This document shows, piece by piece, positions 1-7,407 of a stretch of DNA of 32,801 nucleotides. Source of the DNA: Paludibacteraceae bacterium (GTDB taxonomy: Bacteria; Bacteroidota; Bacteroidia; Bacteroidales; Paludibacteraceae); the NCBI GenBank assembly GCA_905236355.1, contig CAJOPG010000011.1, positions 1 to 32,801 of the forward strand, in the 5' to 3' direction. Numbering within the stretch: position 1 is the first letter of the stretch; every line of letters begins with the position of its first letter. The notes under the pieces are model-generated. The model was not told the origin of the DNA. It was given only the letters and a program-made list of their open reading frames with translations, and did no database searches. The translations under genes were made by a program, and so were the position numbers.

Positions 1-56
1 AATATATACGGGTGCTGTTTGTAATGCCGATTCCAAATAATGTAGGGTGATTTCCC

Positions 57-2180
57 TTATTGCCGCGTGCACGATTTCACACCCCTCACCGTTGCTATCT
101 TCTTGCGGATCTGCTCCAACTGAAGCAAGTCACTCACCAATAGTGTCAGATGACCTTCAAACAGCCCGTCGTGACTGTCTATCGATATTGTGCGGAGCAA
201 TACACCGCTCTCCTTGTTTATTATAGAGGTGATGTTCGTCACTATACCTATGTCATCCTGCCCCACCACCCTGAGCGTGATAGGATAGTTCTGCCCCACT
301 GCCTTGCCGCTCCAGCGGGCAGGCACTATTCGATACGGGAAACGCGCTTGCATGTCCTGTGCGTTCGGACAGTCCTTGCGGTGTATCTTAATGCCGCTCG
401 TCACACTCACAAAGCCGAAAATAGGATCTCCATATATCGGGTTACAACACTTGGCAAGACGATAATCCACATTCTTCAAGTTCCTGTCTATCACCAGCTC
501 GTCCACACTGCCGTGTTTACCGCCTTCGCCATCCGTCATCTGCACAAACTCTGACGCCGACACCACCGTCGGTGCCACCGGTGTCACACTGTCTTTCTGC
601 AACTGCTCGCTATACAACTCACGCACATGCAAAATATCTTCTTTGCCTTGCGAAAGAGCCTGATAGAAGTAGGACACCGACTTATAACCCAACTTCTTTG
701 ACAGACGCGCCACTTCCGACTCTTGATACTCCAACTTCCAGTTCTTGAACCTGCGCTCCAGCAACTCTCTTCCGTCGGCTGCGTCCTTATACTCTTGCTC
801 TTTCAGCGACTGCCGTATTTTGTTCCGCGCCTTCGAGGTGCATACAAACCCAAGCCACGCTTGCGATGGACGCTGCGTCGGACTGCTCTGTATCTCCACC
901 TGGTCTCCGTTGTGCAACACATGCTTTATCGGCACATTCCTGCCACCTATCTTACCACCTACACAACGACAACCCAAACCGGTATGTATCGCAAATGCAA
1001 AATCCAACACGGTCGCCCCTTTCGGCAAGCGGTGCAGGTCACCGTTCGGAGTAAAGACAAACACCTCCTGATCATACAAGTTCAACCGGAAATCGCTGAT
1101 GGCATCCTTCGTCTCCACTTCCGGATTCTCAAGCATCTCACGCACCGACTTCAGGAAGTCGTCCATCTGTTCCCCCTCACTCTGCCCCCCCTTGTATTTC
1201 CAGTGGGCTGCCACACCCTTCTCCGCTATCTCGTCCATCCGCCGGGTGCGTATCTGAACCTCAACCCACTTCTGCTCCGGACCCAACACCGTCGTATGCA
1301 GACTCTCATAGCCATTCGACTTCGGTATAGTCAACCAGTCCCTCAGTCGCTTCGGATTCGGCTGATACATGTCAGCTATCACTGAATATACCTGCCAACA
1401 TTCCGCCTTCTCCTTCTCGGGTGCAGAATCTAAAATAATGCGTATCGCAAACAAATCATAGATGTGGTCCACATCTGTGTTCTGCTTCTGCATCTTCTTA
1501 TAGATTGAATGTATCGATTTCGTCCTACCCTTTATCGAAAACTTAAAGCCCATACCCTCCAACTTCTCTTTCAAAGGAGTAATAAAAGCAGCAATATAGG
1601 CATCGCGCTGACGTTTCGTCTCATTCAGCGTATGCGCTATATTCTTATAGGTGTCATAGTCGGAAAACTTGAGAGACAAATCTTCCAACTCTGTCTTCAC
1701 TGCATACAAACCTAAGCGGTGCGCAAGAGGAGCATACAAAAAAGAGGTTTCCTTGGCTACACGCTGCTTTTCCTCGGTATCAGCATGGCTATTCAAACTA
1801 CGCATCAAAGCAAGCCGACGAGCTATTATCAACAATACAACACGGACATCCTCCGCCAAAGTTAGCAACAACTTCCGGAAGTTCTCCGTCTCAAGCGATG
1901 TATTAATCTTGTACAAGTCGTCCACACGATGCAAACCCTCTACTATCTTCACTACCTGACCGTCAAACACTGCCGACACCTTCTCCACTTCTACACCCTG
2001 AAGAAGCAATGCCGCCACCGCCGACTTGCCCAAACCTATCTCATGAACGGCTATACCTACAGAATCCTGACGCAACTGCATCTCTGATGGCGATAGTTGA
2101 ACACCGCTCAACACTTCTGTCTCTTCATGCGAGAAACGAATATCATATTCCTCCGCAATTTGCTTCAATAGTCCTTCCAT
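57..2180 (-). CDS. relA: RelA/SpoT-family (p)ppGpp synthetase with degenerate hydrolase domain
   Basis: Long RSH protein of 707 aa that should make the alarmone (p)ppGpp from ATP and GDP/GTP. Domains in order: a remnant HD hydrolase region (about 40-145), synthetase (about 195-335), TGS (about 372-433), a Cys/His zinc-finger-like region (C578, C579, H600, C604) and a C-terminal ACT domain (about 630-705). Synthetase residues are present: SIYKKM, D242 in YDLFAIR, E307 in VEVQIRT, and RLRD at 278-281 resembling the RxKD motif of Mn-dependent enzymes. The hydrolase site is not: the usual LLHDVxED is replaced by LLLQGVEVEK (58-67) and LADRxHNMR by IARRLALMR. It is therefore likely synthetase-only, implying a second bifunctional homologue elsewhere. 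The start at 2180 lies just downstream of a good promoter. Complete gene; the 56 bases after its stop show nothing recognisable. Confidence 0.93.
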   Translation of the reverse strand: MEGLLKQIAEEYDIRFSHEETEVLSGVQLSPSEMQLRQDSVGIAVHEIGLGKSAVAALLLQGVEVEKVSAVFDGQVVKIVEGLHRVDDLYKINTSLETENFRKLLLTLAEDVRVVLLIIARRLALMRSLNSHADTEEKQRVAKETSFLYAPLAHRLGLYAVKTELEDLSLKFSDYDTYKNIAHTLNETKRQRDAYIAAFITPLKEKLEGMGFKFSIKGRTKSIHSIYKKMQKQNTDVDHIYDLFAIRIILDSAPEKEKAECWQVYSVIADMYQPNPKRLRDWLTIPKSNGYESLHTTVLGPEQKWVEVQIRTRRMDEIAEKGVAAHWKYKGGQSEGEQMDDFLKSVREMLENPEVETKDAISDFRLNLYDQEVFVFTPNGDLHRLPKGATVLDFAFAIHTGLGCRCVGGKIGGRNVPIKHVLHNGDQVEIQSSPTQRPSQAWLGFVCTSKARNKIRQSLKEQEYKDAADGRELLERRFKNWKLEYQESEVARLSKKLGYKSVSYFYQALSQGKEDILHVRELYSEQLQKDSVTPVAPTVVSASEFVQMTDGEGGKHGSVDELVIDRNLKNVDYRLAKCCNPIYGDPIFGFVSVTSGIKIHRKDCPNAQDMQARFPYRIVPARWSGKAVGQNYPITLRVVGQDDIGIVTNITSIINKESGVLLRTISIDSHDGLFEGHLTLLVSDLLQLEQIRKKIATVRGVKSCTRQ

Positions 2181-2210
2181 ACAAAGTCATCCTTTCCTGC
2201 GTTTACGCCG

Positions 2211-2243
2211 CAAAGGTAGTATAAAAAAACCACAAAATGCAAA
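2211..2243 (-). promoter_or_regulatory. Bacteroidota promoter for the RelA/SpoT gene
   Basis: On the minus strand a -7 box TACCTTTG (2211-2218) is preceded after 21 nt by TTTG (2240-2243), matching the phylum's consensus. It lies about 30 nt upstream of the start codon, so the 5' untranslated region would be short. Confidence 0.7.
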
Positions 2244-2293
2244 AAAAGTGCTTTTTTTATTCAAAAAAAATAGGCGGTTTGAGAAATTCTTCG

Positions 2294-2301
2294 TAAATTT
2301 G
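2294..2301 (+). promoter_or_regulatory. -7 box for the 227-aa membrane protein
   Basis: TAAATTTG fits the TAnnTTTG -7 consensus 64 nt before the ATG at 2366. The only nearby TTTG (2278-2281) is too close at 12 nt, so the -33 element is weak or absent. Confidence 0.45.
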
Positions 2302-2365
2302 CAGGCGATTATGCGTAATCAATTCTCATTAAGAGACAATAATAACATAAAAATATAATTAAAAC

Positions 2366-3049
2366 ATGAAAACTACCATTCGCATTTTGCTGGGTCTTGC
2401 CATCTGCTTTCTCACCTATCTGTGTATCATGAGTGTGGTTACTCCTATCAGGTTCGAAGAACAACGCACCATCCGTGAAGAGGCTGTCGTTAAAAAACTT
2501 ATCAATCTCCGTACCGCTGAAACCGAATTCAAAGCACAAAAAGGCTACTACACCGCTAATCTGGACTCCTTAATCCTTTTCCTTAAAACAGCTAAAAAGA
2601 AAGAAGTTATCAAGGAAGGAGCTCTTACCGAGGCGCAATTAGAAGCCGGTATGACAGAAGCCAAAGCTGTTAAAATCATTCAACGGGGCAAAGAAAAAGA
2701 GATAAAGGCTAATGGACTCGAAGGATTCCGACGCGACACTATCTACAACGATATGATAACCTCTCTGTATAAAGGAGAATACACACCTGAAAATATCGAC
2801 GAAATTACACGCATCCCTTACACCGACGGAGTACGATTCGAAACGGAAGTAAACAATGGATACACCACCGAAAAAGGTATCAAAGTGCCTCTGATAGAGG
2901 TGCGCGCACATTTCAACACCTATCTCGCCGACCAAGACGCACAAGAACTTGTCAATCTTATCGATAAAGAAGAAAAACTGGAGCACTATCCGGGGGTCAA
3001 GTTCGGTTCTGTCGAAGTTCCCAACAATAACGCCGGCAACTGGGAATAA
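2366..3049 (+). CDS. Membrane-anchored protein of unknown function
   Basis: A 227-aa protein with one N-terminal hydrophobic segment (about 6-26), then a charged soluble region with two Lys/Glu-rich stretches, probably facing the periplasm. I do not recognise a family with certainty. The stretch after the membrane segment (about 40-75, including LRTAETEFKAQKGYYT) resembles the helix-then-GxY layout of pseudopilins, but there is no prepilin-peptidase site, so this may be coincidence. The C-terminal half has short beta-like segments (IPYTDGVRFETEV, VPLIEVRAHF) and ends in NNNAGNWE. It has its own -7 box upstream and an intrinsic terminator downstream, so it is probably a single-gene unit. No lipobox cysteine is seen. 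Confidence 0.8.
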   Translation: MKTTIRILLGLAICFLTYLCIMSVVTPIRFEEQRTIREEAVVKKLINLRTAETEFKAQKGYYTANLDSLILFLKTAKKKEVIKEGALTEAQLEAGMTEAKAVKIIQRGKEKEIKANGLEGFRRDTIYNDMITSLYKGEYTPENIDEITRIPYTDGVRFETEVNNGYTTEKGIKVPLIEVRAHFNTYLADQDAQELVNLIDKEEKLEHYPGVKFGSVEVPNNNAGNWE

Positions 3050-3126
3050 ATAGCCGCAACTCCTATACCGGAAAACTGGCTTTATTCCATGCAAGACTGA
3101 GTTTACTCCTTGCAAAAATAACTCAA

Positions 3127-3173
3127 GAACGGATAGTTGATAATTCCAATTCATCAGCTATCCGTTCTTTTTT
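3127..3173 (+). terminator. Intrinsic terminator after the 227-aa gene
   Basis: A 15-bp stem, GAACGGATAGTTGAT (3127-3141) with ATCAGCTATCCGTTC (3153-3167), has one G-U wobble and an 11-nt loop, and runs directly into six T residues. Confidence 0.88.
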
Positions 3174-3259
3174 CCAACATACGTCACGGCGGCAATTCAC
3201 TACAAACCAACAGACTACATGCCAAAACACACTCTAAACCATTGAAATTCAATAACCGC

Positions 3260-3336
3260 AACATAAGATGAACATAAGATGAACATAACATCAACATAAC
3301 ATCAACATAAGACAGACAGAATATCAACATATTCGA
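3260..3336. repeat. Tandem array of 11-bp units upstream of rsmD
   Basis: Five consecutive 11-bp units: AACATAAGATG twice, AACATAACATC twice, then AACATAAGACA (3260-3314). One degenerate unit (3315-3325) follows, then another beginning AACAT in the same phase (3326-3336). The array ends about 88 nt before the rsmD start. Three other arrays with the same period but different units occur in this window. Confidence 0.85.
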
Positions 3337-3423
3337 CTGTACACATATAGCATATAGCAACTACCCCCTATCAACATTTAATACAAAACATCTAACATTT
3401 AACTATAACCTATAAACAGAGCA

Positions 3424-3954
3424 ATGCGTATCATCTCAGGCACATACAAAGGCAGGCATTTCAACCCGCCCAAGAATATCACCGCACGACCTACTACCGA
3501 CTTCGCCAAAGAGAGTCTGTTCAATCTGCTGCAGAATCGCATGGATTTTCACGATATTGATGTCCTCGATCTCTTTGCCGGCACAGGAAGTATCGGCTTG
3601 GAGTGTGTCTCACGAGGAGCACGAGAGGTTACTGCTGTCGAACTCGCACATGTACAGCAAAACTTCATCATACAAACCTGCAGGCAACTCGGCATCCGCA
3701 ACCTGAATCTTATTCGGGGCGATGTCTTCCGATTTGTCAATGCCTGCAACATGCAATATCATTTTATCTATGCCGACCCCCCCTATGCACTGCCGGAACT
3801 ACCGCTCCTGCCTACCCTTGTCTTTGAAAAACAACTCCTCCGACCTAATGGTTGGTTCGTTCTCGAACACTCTGCTAACGACGACTTCTCCAACCACCCG
3901 CATTTCATCGAGCACAGACGCTACGGCTCCGTCAACTTCTCCTTCTTCCAATAA
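3424..3954 (+). CDS. rsmD: 16S rRNA (guanine-N2)-methyltransferase RsmD
   Basis: A 176-aa SAM-dependent methyltransferase that modifies G966 (E. coli numbering) of 16S rRNA in the small subunit. The family's N-terminal signature MRIISGTYKGR is present, followed by ARPTTDFAKESLFN. The SAM-binding motif I is DLFAGTGSIGLE (49-60) and the catalytic base-methylation motif is DPPY (118-121). Length is normal, and the ATG immediately begins the conserved domain. A perfect-stem terminator follows within 30 nt. The preceding gap is long and carries an 11-bp repeat array. Confidence 0.95.
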   Translation: MRIISGTYKGRHFNPPKNITARPTTDFAKESLFNLLQNRMDFHDIDVLDLFAGTGSIGLECVSRGAREVTAVELAHVQQNFIIQTCRQLGIRNLNLIRGDVFRFVNACNMQYHFIYADPPYALPELPLLPTLVFEKQLLRPNGWFVLEHSANDDFSNHPHFIEHRRYGSVNFSFFQ

Positions 3955-3981
3955 GTTAGAGAAAATATAGCGAAAAAGGCA

Positions 3982-4025
3982 ATCAATAAAAAGAGGCCGC
4001 ATACACGCAGCCTCTTTTTATTGAT
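3982..4025. terminator. Bidirectional terminator between rsmD and the barrel gene
   Basis: A perfect 16-bp inverted repeat, ATCAATAAAAAGAGGC (3982-3997) and GCCTCTTTTTATTGAT (4010-4025), encloses a 12-nt loop. A-rich and T-rich arms on both sides let it serve rsmD on the plus strand and the convergent barrel gene on the minus strand. Confidence 0.9.
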
Positions 4026-4042
4026 ATCAACCGTAAAATTGA

Positions 4043-4618
4043 TTAGAATTTGTATCGTACACCCAATGACAAGGATGTCATTTCCCAATACAAACCTGCA
4101 CTGGCACCACCATTACTATCGTCTAACAAGCCGACACCTAAAGTCGGACGCCAATCAATTGACAACTGAAGCGGGAACCAGAAATCATATTCTACACCAA
4201 CACGACCGGCGGCACCAATAAAACCCCAATCCAAGCGGTATCCCCATATATCGGCAGCCAAGTTTGTCCAGCCCCACCAACCATAACCACCGGCACCACC
4301 GACACCAAGATACCAATGCCACTCACCTTTGTGAGACCAGGGGAAGGTCGCATTGAACGGATCAATCCAATCATAGGTTGCAGCTGCTTGAAGTGAGTAG
4401 CCCCACATATGCCAGTTTCCTGCATTACTCCAGCCATTGATACGACCATGAGCGCCCCAACCCAATTCTATTTCCAACATGTTGTTGTCACCGAAACCGT
4501 GTTCATAACTCACACCTTCAAAAGCACCAACGCGACCACCGACTGCACGGGGTTGTGCGTATGCCATTGTGGCACCCATTGCTACCATCAAGGCACCTAA
4601 AAAGAGACTTTTCTTCAT
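4043..4618 (-). CDS. Small outer-membrane beta-barrel protein
   Basis: A 191-aa protein with a clear signal peptide (MKKSLFLGALMVAMGATMAYA, cleavage before QPRAV). The rest is rich in Gly, Trp and Tyr with alternating hydrophobic strands, and it ends in LSLGVRYKF with the C-terminal aromatic residue typical of outer-membrane barrels. Its size suits an eight-stranded barrel. Ligand or function cannot be read from the sequence. It lies 82 nt downstream of the lipoprotein gene on the same strand, and no separate TAnnTTTG box was found between them, so the two may be cotranscribed. Confidence 0.82.
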   Translation of the reverse strand: MKKSLFLGALMVAMGATMAYAQPRAVGGRVGAFEGVSYEHGFGDNNMLEIELGWGAHGRINGWSNAGNWHMWGYSLQAAATYDWIDPFNATFPWSHKGEWHWYLGVGGAGGYGWWGWTNLAADIWGYRLDWGFIGAAGRVGVEYDFWFPLQLSIDWRPTLGVGLLDDSNGGASAGLYWEMTSLSLGVRYKF

Positions 4619-4700
4619 TGCTGTTTGTTTTTAGTTAATTATTCTGTTTTTTTTCATGCAATACATCATCTGCAACCTCACAGGGTTCCTATATCTCACT

Positions 4701-5762
4701 TTAGTCCAACGGGACTACTGCGCTAATAGACTCTATGCTCACATTGCGCCATTGCAGATTACCTGACTTAGCCTCACTATAAACATAGGAATCCATTTCC
4801 ACACCAATGCGCACTATCCCGTCTGCTTCAAGCAATGCTTCGTATGGATTAACTATCACTGTATTTCCATTTTCGTCTTTATTAAGAATCACTTTAACAG
4901 CAACGGCTGCAACTTCCTTACCGTCTTTATCATATCCGCGTACCAATATATTGTCTCCATCCACTCCGTTCTTGGCACCGCTATTCTCTCCATTGCGGGC
5001 TGCGGCCGTAAAGTCGGCATTAACAGGCACAGAATGCACTACAAAAGTCACTTTCAATTGAGATACCGGATTACTCCATACCGGCGAAAGCACACCTGAT
5101 CCCTGCTCCGTGAGCAAAATTGCACCCTCATCATATTCCAAAGCCGGATTAGTTACTACGACTCCGTCCTTCATATACTGCCAGTCCTGAATCGTCTTGT
5201 TGAAAGTTATTGCCGCCTTCGGTAATGCTGCGTATGCCTTCTCGTTAGTAGTGGCATATATATAAGAATTTCCCCTCCCCTCTGTTTCAAATGTACCATT
5301 ATAATTGGTCAGCCTACCGTAGATAACAACAAAATCACCTGCCCGCACCTGACTCGCAGATACAAACTTGGTCTGGTCCACGCAATACATCTGGTAACAC
5401 TCCAACTGCTCACGCGTACTGGAAGAAAACTCTTCATCCACAATCATAAACGAAACATTCCCGTATTGCGCAATGCCGGCGGCAACATCCCCCACTAAAC
5501 TGCGCACATATCCCTTCACATAGTAAGCCTGTTCTGTTACCTCCTGATTGGCAAGCCCCTTACATATCTCAAGGGCCTCCTTCACCGTAATAGTGGCTTC
5601 CGGAATATCAACCGAAGATATATCCACAGGAACTTCTTCATCCGGATTATAAACATTATGCCCCGTTTCCGGACCATTGGGAGCCGTCTGGTCAGTACAA
5701 GCGGCAAACATCATTACACCCGCCGACAACACTGCAAAAACAATAAGTTGATTGAATCTCAT
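4701..5762 (-). CDS. Surface or periplasmic lipoprotein with OB-fold-like domain
   Basis: A 353-aa protein with a lipoprotein signal peptide and lipobox FAAC, the lipidated cysteine being residue 22. After a spacer, residues about 55-175 look like an OB-fold module of the type found in many Bacteroidota lipoproteins: TVKEALEICKGL, YVKGYVRSL, FMIVDEE, then VRAGDFVVIYGRLTNYNG. The C-terminal half (about 180-353) is beta-rich and may be a carbohydrate-binding-like sandwich. No catalytic motif is seen. A TATCTTTG promoter lies about 75 nt upstream. Whether it is exported to the cell surface cannot be decided here. Confidence 0.78.
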   Translation of the reverse strand: MRFNQLIVFAVLSAGVMMFAACTDQTAPNGPETGHNVYNPDEEVPVDISSVDIPEATITVKEALEICKGLANQEVTEQAYYVKGYVRSLVGDVAAGIAQYGNVSFMIVDEEFSSSTREQLECYQMYCVDQTKFVSASQVRAGDFVVIYGRLTNYNGTFETEGRGNSYIYATTNEKAYAALPKAAITFNKTIQDWQYMKDGVVVTNPALEYDEGAILLTEQGSGVLSPVWSNPVSQLKVTFVVHSVPVNADFTAAARNGENSGAKNGVDGDNILVRGYDKDGKEVAAVAVKVILNKDENGNTVIVNPYEALLEADGIVRIGVEMDSYVYSEAKSGNLQWRNVSIESISAVVPLD

Positions 5763-5835
5763 ATAGTTGTTAGATTATTTTGATTAAGTATCAATATAGT
5801 AACACCACATATTATAACGCATTTTTCATGCGTGG

Positions 5836-5867
5836 CAAAGATATAAAAACTAATTTGATTGTGCAAG
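5836..5867 (-). promoter_or_regulatory. Promoter for the OB-fold lipoprotein
   Basis: Minus-strand TATCTTTG (5836-5843) with CTTG 20 nt upstream (5864-5867), 74 nt before the start codon. Confidence 0.7.
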
Positions 5868-5956
5868 ACCCGCAAACTTGATTTTGCGGAAACAACTCAA
5901 AACTCCCCATTGCGGAAATTTATTTTTACTGCCTTTACGCATTTTTGCAAAAAATA

Positions 5957-5988
5957 TTTGTGCAAAAAAAAAATAAGTTGTATCTTTG
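5957..5988 (+). promoter_or_regulatory. Promoter of the infC-rpmI-rplT operon
   Basis: TTTG (5957-5960), 20 nt, TATCTTTG (5981-5988): a full consensus match. The predicted leader of about 60 nt contains a direct repeat of ACCCTTA (around 6018 and 6031) just before the ribosome-binding site. Confidence 0.85.
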
Positions 5989-6042
5989 CATGCTTTTTTG
6001 AGCAGATAAGGAATTAACCCTTAGTAGAAACCCTTAACGAAT

Positions 6043-6060
6043 AGGAGGACCCGAGTTATA
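6043..6060 (+). promoter_or_regulatory. Strong Shine-Dalgarno deciding a non-AUG infC start
   Basis: AGGAGG (6043-6048) is followed after 9 nt by the in-frame codon ATA (6058-6060). Such a perfect Shine-Dalgarno is unusual in this phylum. The reading frame is closed by TAG at 6025-6027, and no ATG, GTG or TTG occurs in frame before 6142, which is already inside the conserved protein. Confidence 0.65.
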
Positions 6061-6612
6061 GCACTTCCTCAAAAGCCCCAGCGTAAGCCGGGCCGCGTAA
6101 TTAAAGAAGATCTCCACCGGATAAATGATAAGATTCGTGGTGTGAACGAAGTTCGCTTAGTAGGCGAAAATGTAGAGCAAGGCATTTATTCCTATAAGGA
6201 AGCAATGCGAATTGCTGACGACCTTAACCTTGATTTAGTGGAGATATCTCCCAACGCAGTGCCACCGGTATGCCGAATAGTGGATTATCAAAAGTTCCTG
6301 TATCAGATTCGCAAACGCGAAAAAGAGCAAAAGGCGAAATCAGCAAAAGTGATAATCAAGGAAATTCGGTTCGGACCACAAACAGATGAACACGACTACA
6401 ACTTCAAACTCAAACATGCACAAGAGTTTCTGAAGGAAGGAAGCAAGGTGAAAGCCTATGTCTTTTTTAAAGGAAGGAGCATTGTATATAAAGAACAAGG
6501 AGAACAACTCTTAGCACGCTTCGCACTTGATCTTGAAGACTGCGCCAAAGTGGAGCAACTTCCCAAACTTGAAGGAAAGCGTATGATATTATTCCTTGCT
6601 CCCAAGAAGTAA
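6058..6612 (+). CDS. infC: Translation initiation factor IF-3, non-AUG start
   Basis: IF-3 binds the 30S subunit and proofreads the start codon and initiator tRNA. The conserved N-terminal motif [16 protein letters not shown] begins upstream of the first conventional start in the frame (GTG at 6142), so translation must begin earlier. The best candidate is ATA at 6058, 9 nt after a perfect AGGAGG, giving 184 aa. Later motifs include [20 protein letters not shown] and, in the C-terminal domain, [20 protein letters not shown]. In other bacteria IF-3 autoregulates through a rare start codon (AUU in E. coli), and this arrangement fits that scheme. First gene of the infC-rpmI-rplT operon. The precise start (AUA 6058, or another non-AUG codon such as ACG 6037 or AUU 6100) is inferred. 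Confidence 0.93.
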   Translation: MALPQKPQRKPGRVIKEDLHRINDKIRGVNEVRLVGENVEQGIYSYKEAMRIADDLNLDLVEISPNAVPPVCRIVDYQKFLYQIRKREKEQKAKSAKVIIKEIRFGPQTDEHDYNFKLKHAQEFLKEGSKVKAYVFFKGRSIVYKEQGEQLLARFALDLEDCAKVEQLPKLEGKRMILFLAPKK

Positions 6613-6629
6613 CAAAATACTGAAATAAA

Positions 6630-6663
6630 GAAACGCACGGCTCTTTAGGCTGCCTACCGTTTC
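6630..6663 (+). other. Possible RNA hairpin between infC and rpmI
   Basis: GAAACG (6630-6635) pairs with CGTTTC (6658-6663), and inside this GGC (6639-6641) pairs with GCC (6652-6654) across a 3x3 internal loop. No T-run follows, so it is not a terminator. It may be a translational control or processing element; weak evidence. Confidence 0.35.
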
Positions 6664-6696
6664 ATTATATAAATAAACAATTAAAACAATAAAAAA

Positions 6697-6894
6697 ATGC
6701 CAAAAGTAAAAACTAATTCCGGTGCCAAAAAGAGATTTTCTCTTACCGGAACAGGAAAGATTAAGCGGAAACACGCTTACAAGAGTCACATTCTGACCAA
6801 GAAAACAAAAAAACAAAAACGCAATCTGACTCATGTGAGCATTGCCAACGAAGCTAACACGCGCAGTATCCGCGAGATGCTTCTTCTCCGCTAA
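6697..6894 (+). CDS. rpmI: 50S ribosomal protein L35 (bL35)
   Basis: A 65-aa, very basic protein with the family's opening [14 protein letters not shown] and the characteristic [14 protein letters not shown] and [12 protein letters not shown] segments. Normal length. It sits between infC and rplT, the order conserved across bacteria, and is transcribed with them: no promoter box or terminator lies between the genes. Confidence 0.97.
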   Translation: MPKVKTNSGAKKRFSLTGTGKIKRKHAYKSHILTKKTKKQKRNLTHVSIANEANTRSIREMLLLR

Positions 6895-6911
6895 CCCTAT
6901 TTATTAACGAA

Positions 6912-6944
6912 TCAGCACTAAGTCTGTCGCAAAGACAGCGCTGA
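6912..6944 (+). other. Structured RNA element just before rplT
   Basis: TCAGC (6912-6916) pairs with GCTGA (6940-6944). Inside, CTGTC (6924-6928) and GACAG (6934-6938) close a GCAAA loop, leaving an asymmetric internal loop. It ends 19 nt before the rplT ATG. In other bacteria L20 represses its own operon by binding mRNA structures that imitate its 23S rRNA site; this could be a counterpart, but that is inference. Confidence 0.4.
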
Positions 6945-6963
6945 CAGTAAAAACAAAAACATT

Positions 6964-7314
6964 ATGCCAAGATCAGTAAATCATGTTGCTTCCCGCAACC
7001 GTCGTAAGAAGATCATGAGCCTCACCAGAGGCAATTTCGGAGGCCGTGCCAATGTATGGACTGTCGCCAAAAACACATGGGAAAAAGGTCTGCAGTACGC
7101 CTACCGTGACCGTCGAAATAAAAAACGCAACTTCCGCGCATTGTGGATACAGCGTATCAATGCCGCAGCACGCCTCGAAGGATTGAGCTACAGCCAATTG
7201 ATGGGCGCACTGCACAAAGCAGGTATCGTCATCAACCGCAAGGTGCTTGCCGACCTCGCCATGAATCAACCCGCAGCATTCAAAGCTATCGTTGAGAAAG
7301 CAAAAAATGCCTGA
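6964..7314 (+). CDS. rplT: 50S ribosomal protein L20 (bL20)
   Basis: A 116-aa basic ribosomal protein needed for early assembly of the large subunit. Family features are clear: [44 protein letters not shown] and the C-terminal [26 protein letters not shown]. Last gene of the infC operon, followed by a strong terminator. Confidence 0.98.
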   Translation: MPRSVNHVASRNRRKKIMSLTRGNFGGRANVWTVAKNTWEKGLQYAYRDRRNKKRNFRALWIQRINAAARLEGLSYSQLMGALHKAGIVINRKVLADLAMNQPAAFKAIVEKAKNA

Positions 7315-7340
7315 GCGGGTTTACAAGTAATTTAGGTAAA

Positions 7341-7386
7341 AAAAAACAATAGTGGAAATGATTCCTTTTCCCACTATTGTTTTTTT
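7341..7386 (+). terminator. Terminator of the infC operon
   Basis: Perfect 15-bp stem AAAAAACAATAGTGG (7341-7355) with CCACTATTGTTTTTT (7371-7385) and a 15-nt loop. The A/T-rich base of the stem provides the U-tract. The next promoter's -7 box begins only 5 nt after it. Confidence 0.9.
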
Positions 7387-7390
7387 GTAT

Positions 7391-7398
7391 TATCTTTG
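7391..7398 (+). promoter_or_regulatory. -7 box for the CNNM/CorC-type gene, overlapping spacing of terminator
   Basis: TATCTTTG ends 9 nt before the ATG at 7408. The region where a -33 element would lie (about 7367-7370) is the terminator stem and has only TTTC. Initiation a few bases after the box would leave an almost leaderless mRNA. Confidence 0.65.
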
Positions 7399-7407
7399 CA
7401 AGCGTTT

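Larger units (their letters stand above)
3050..3423. other. Intergenic region with terminator and 11-bp repeats
   Basis: A 374-base gap with no coding potential that I trust. It holds the terminator at 3127-3173 and the 11-bp repeat array at 3260-3336. No clear TAnnTTTG box is visible upstream of rsmD, so how rsmD is transcribed is not obvious. Confidence 0.6.

Noticed and set aside
723..1385. 220-aa plus-strand frame inside the RelA/SpoT gene
   Set aside because: Shadow of a well-supported gene; no domain resemblance.
2639..3154. 171-aa minus-strand frame opposite the 227-aa gene
   Set aside because: The plus-strand protein has a membrane anchor, -7 box and terminator in the right places; the minus frame has none and crosses that terminator.
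6142..6612. infC starting at GTG 6142
   Set aside because: It would remove the conserved RINDKIRG part of the IF-3 N-terminal domain, and no ribosome-binding signal precedes it.
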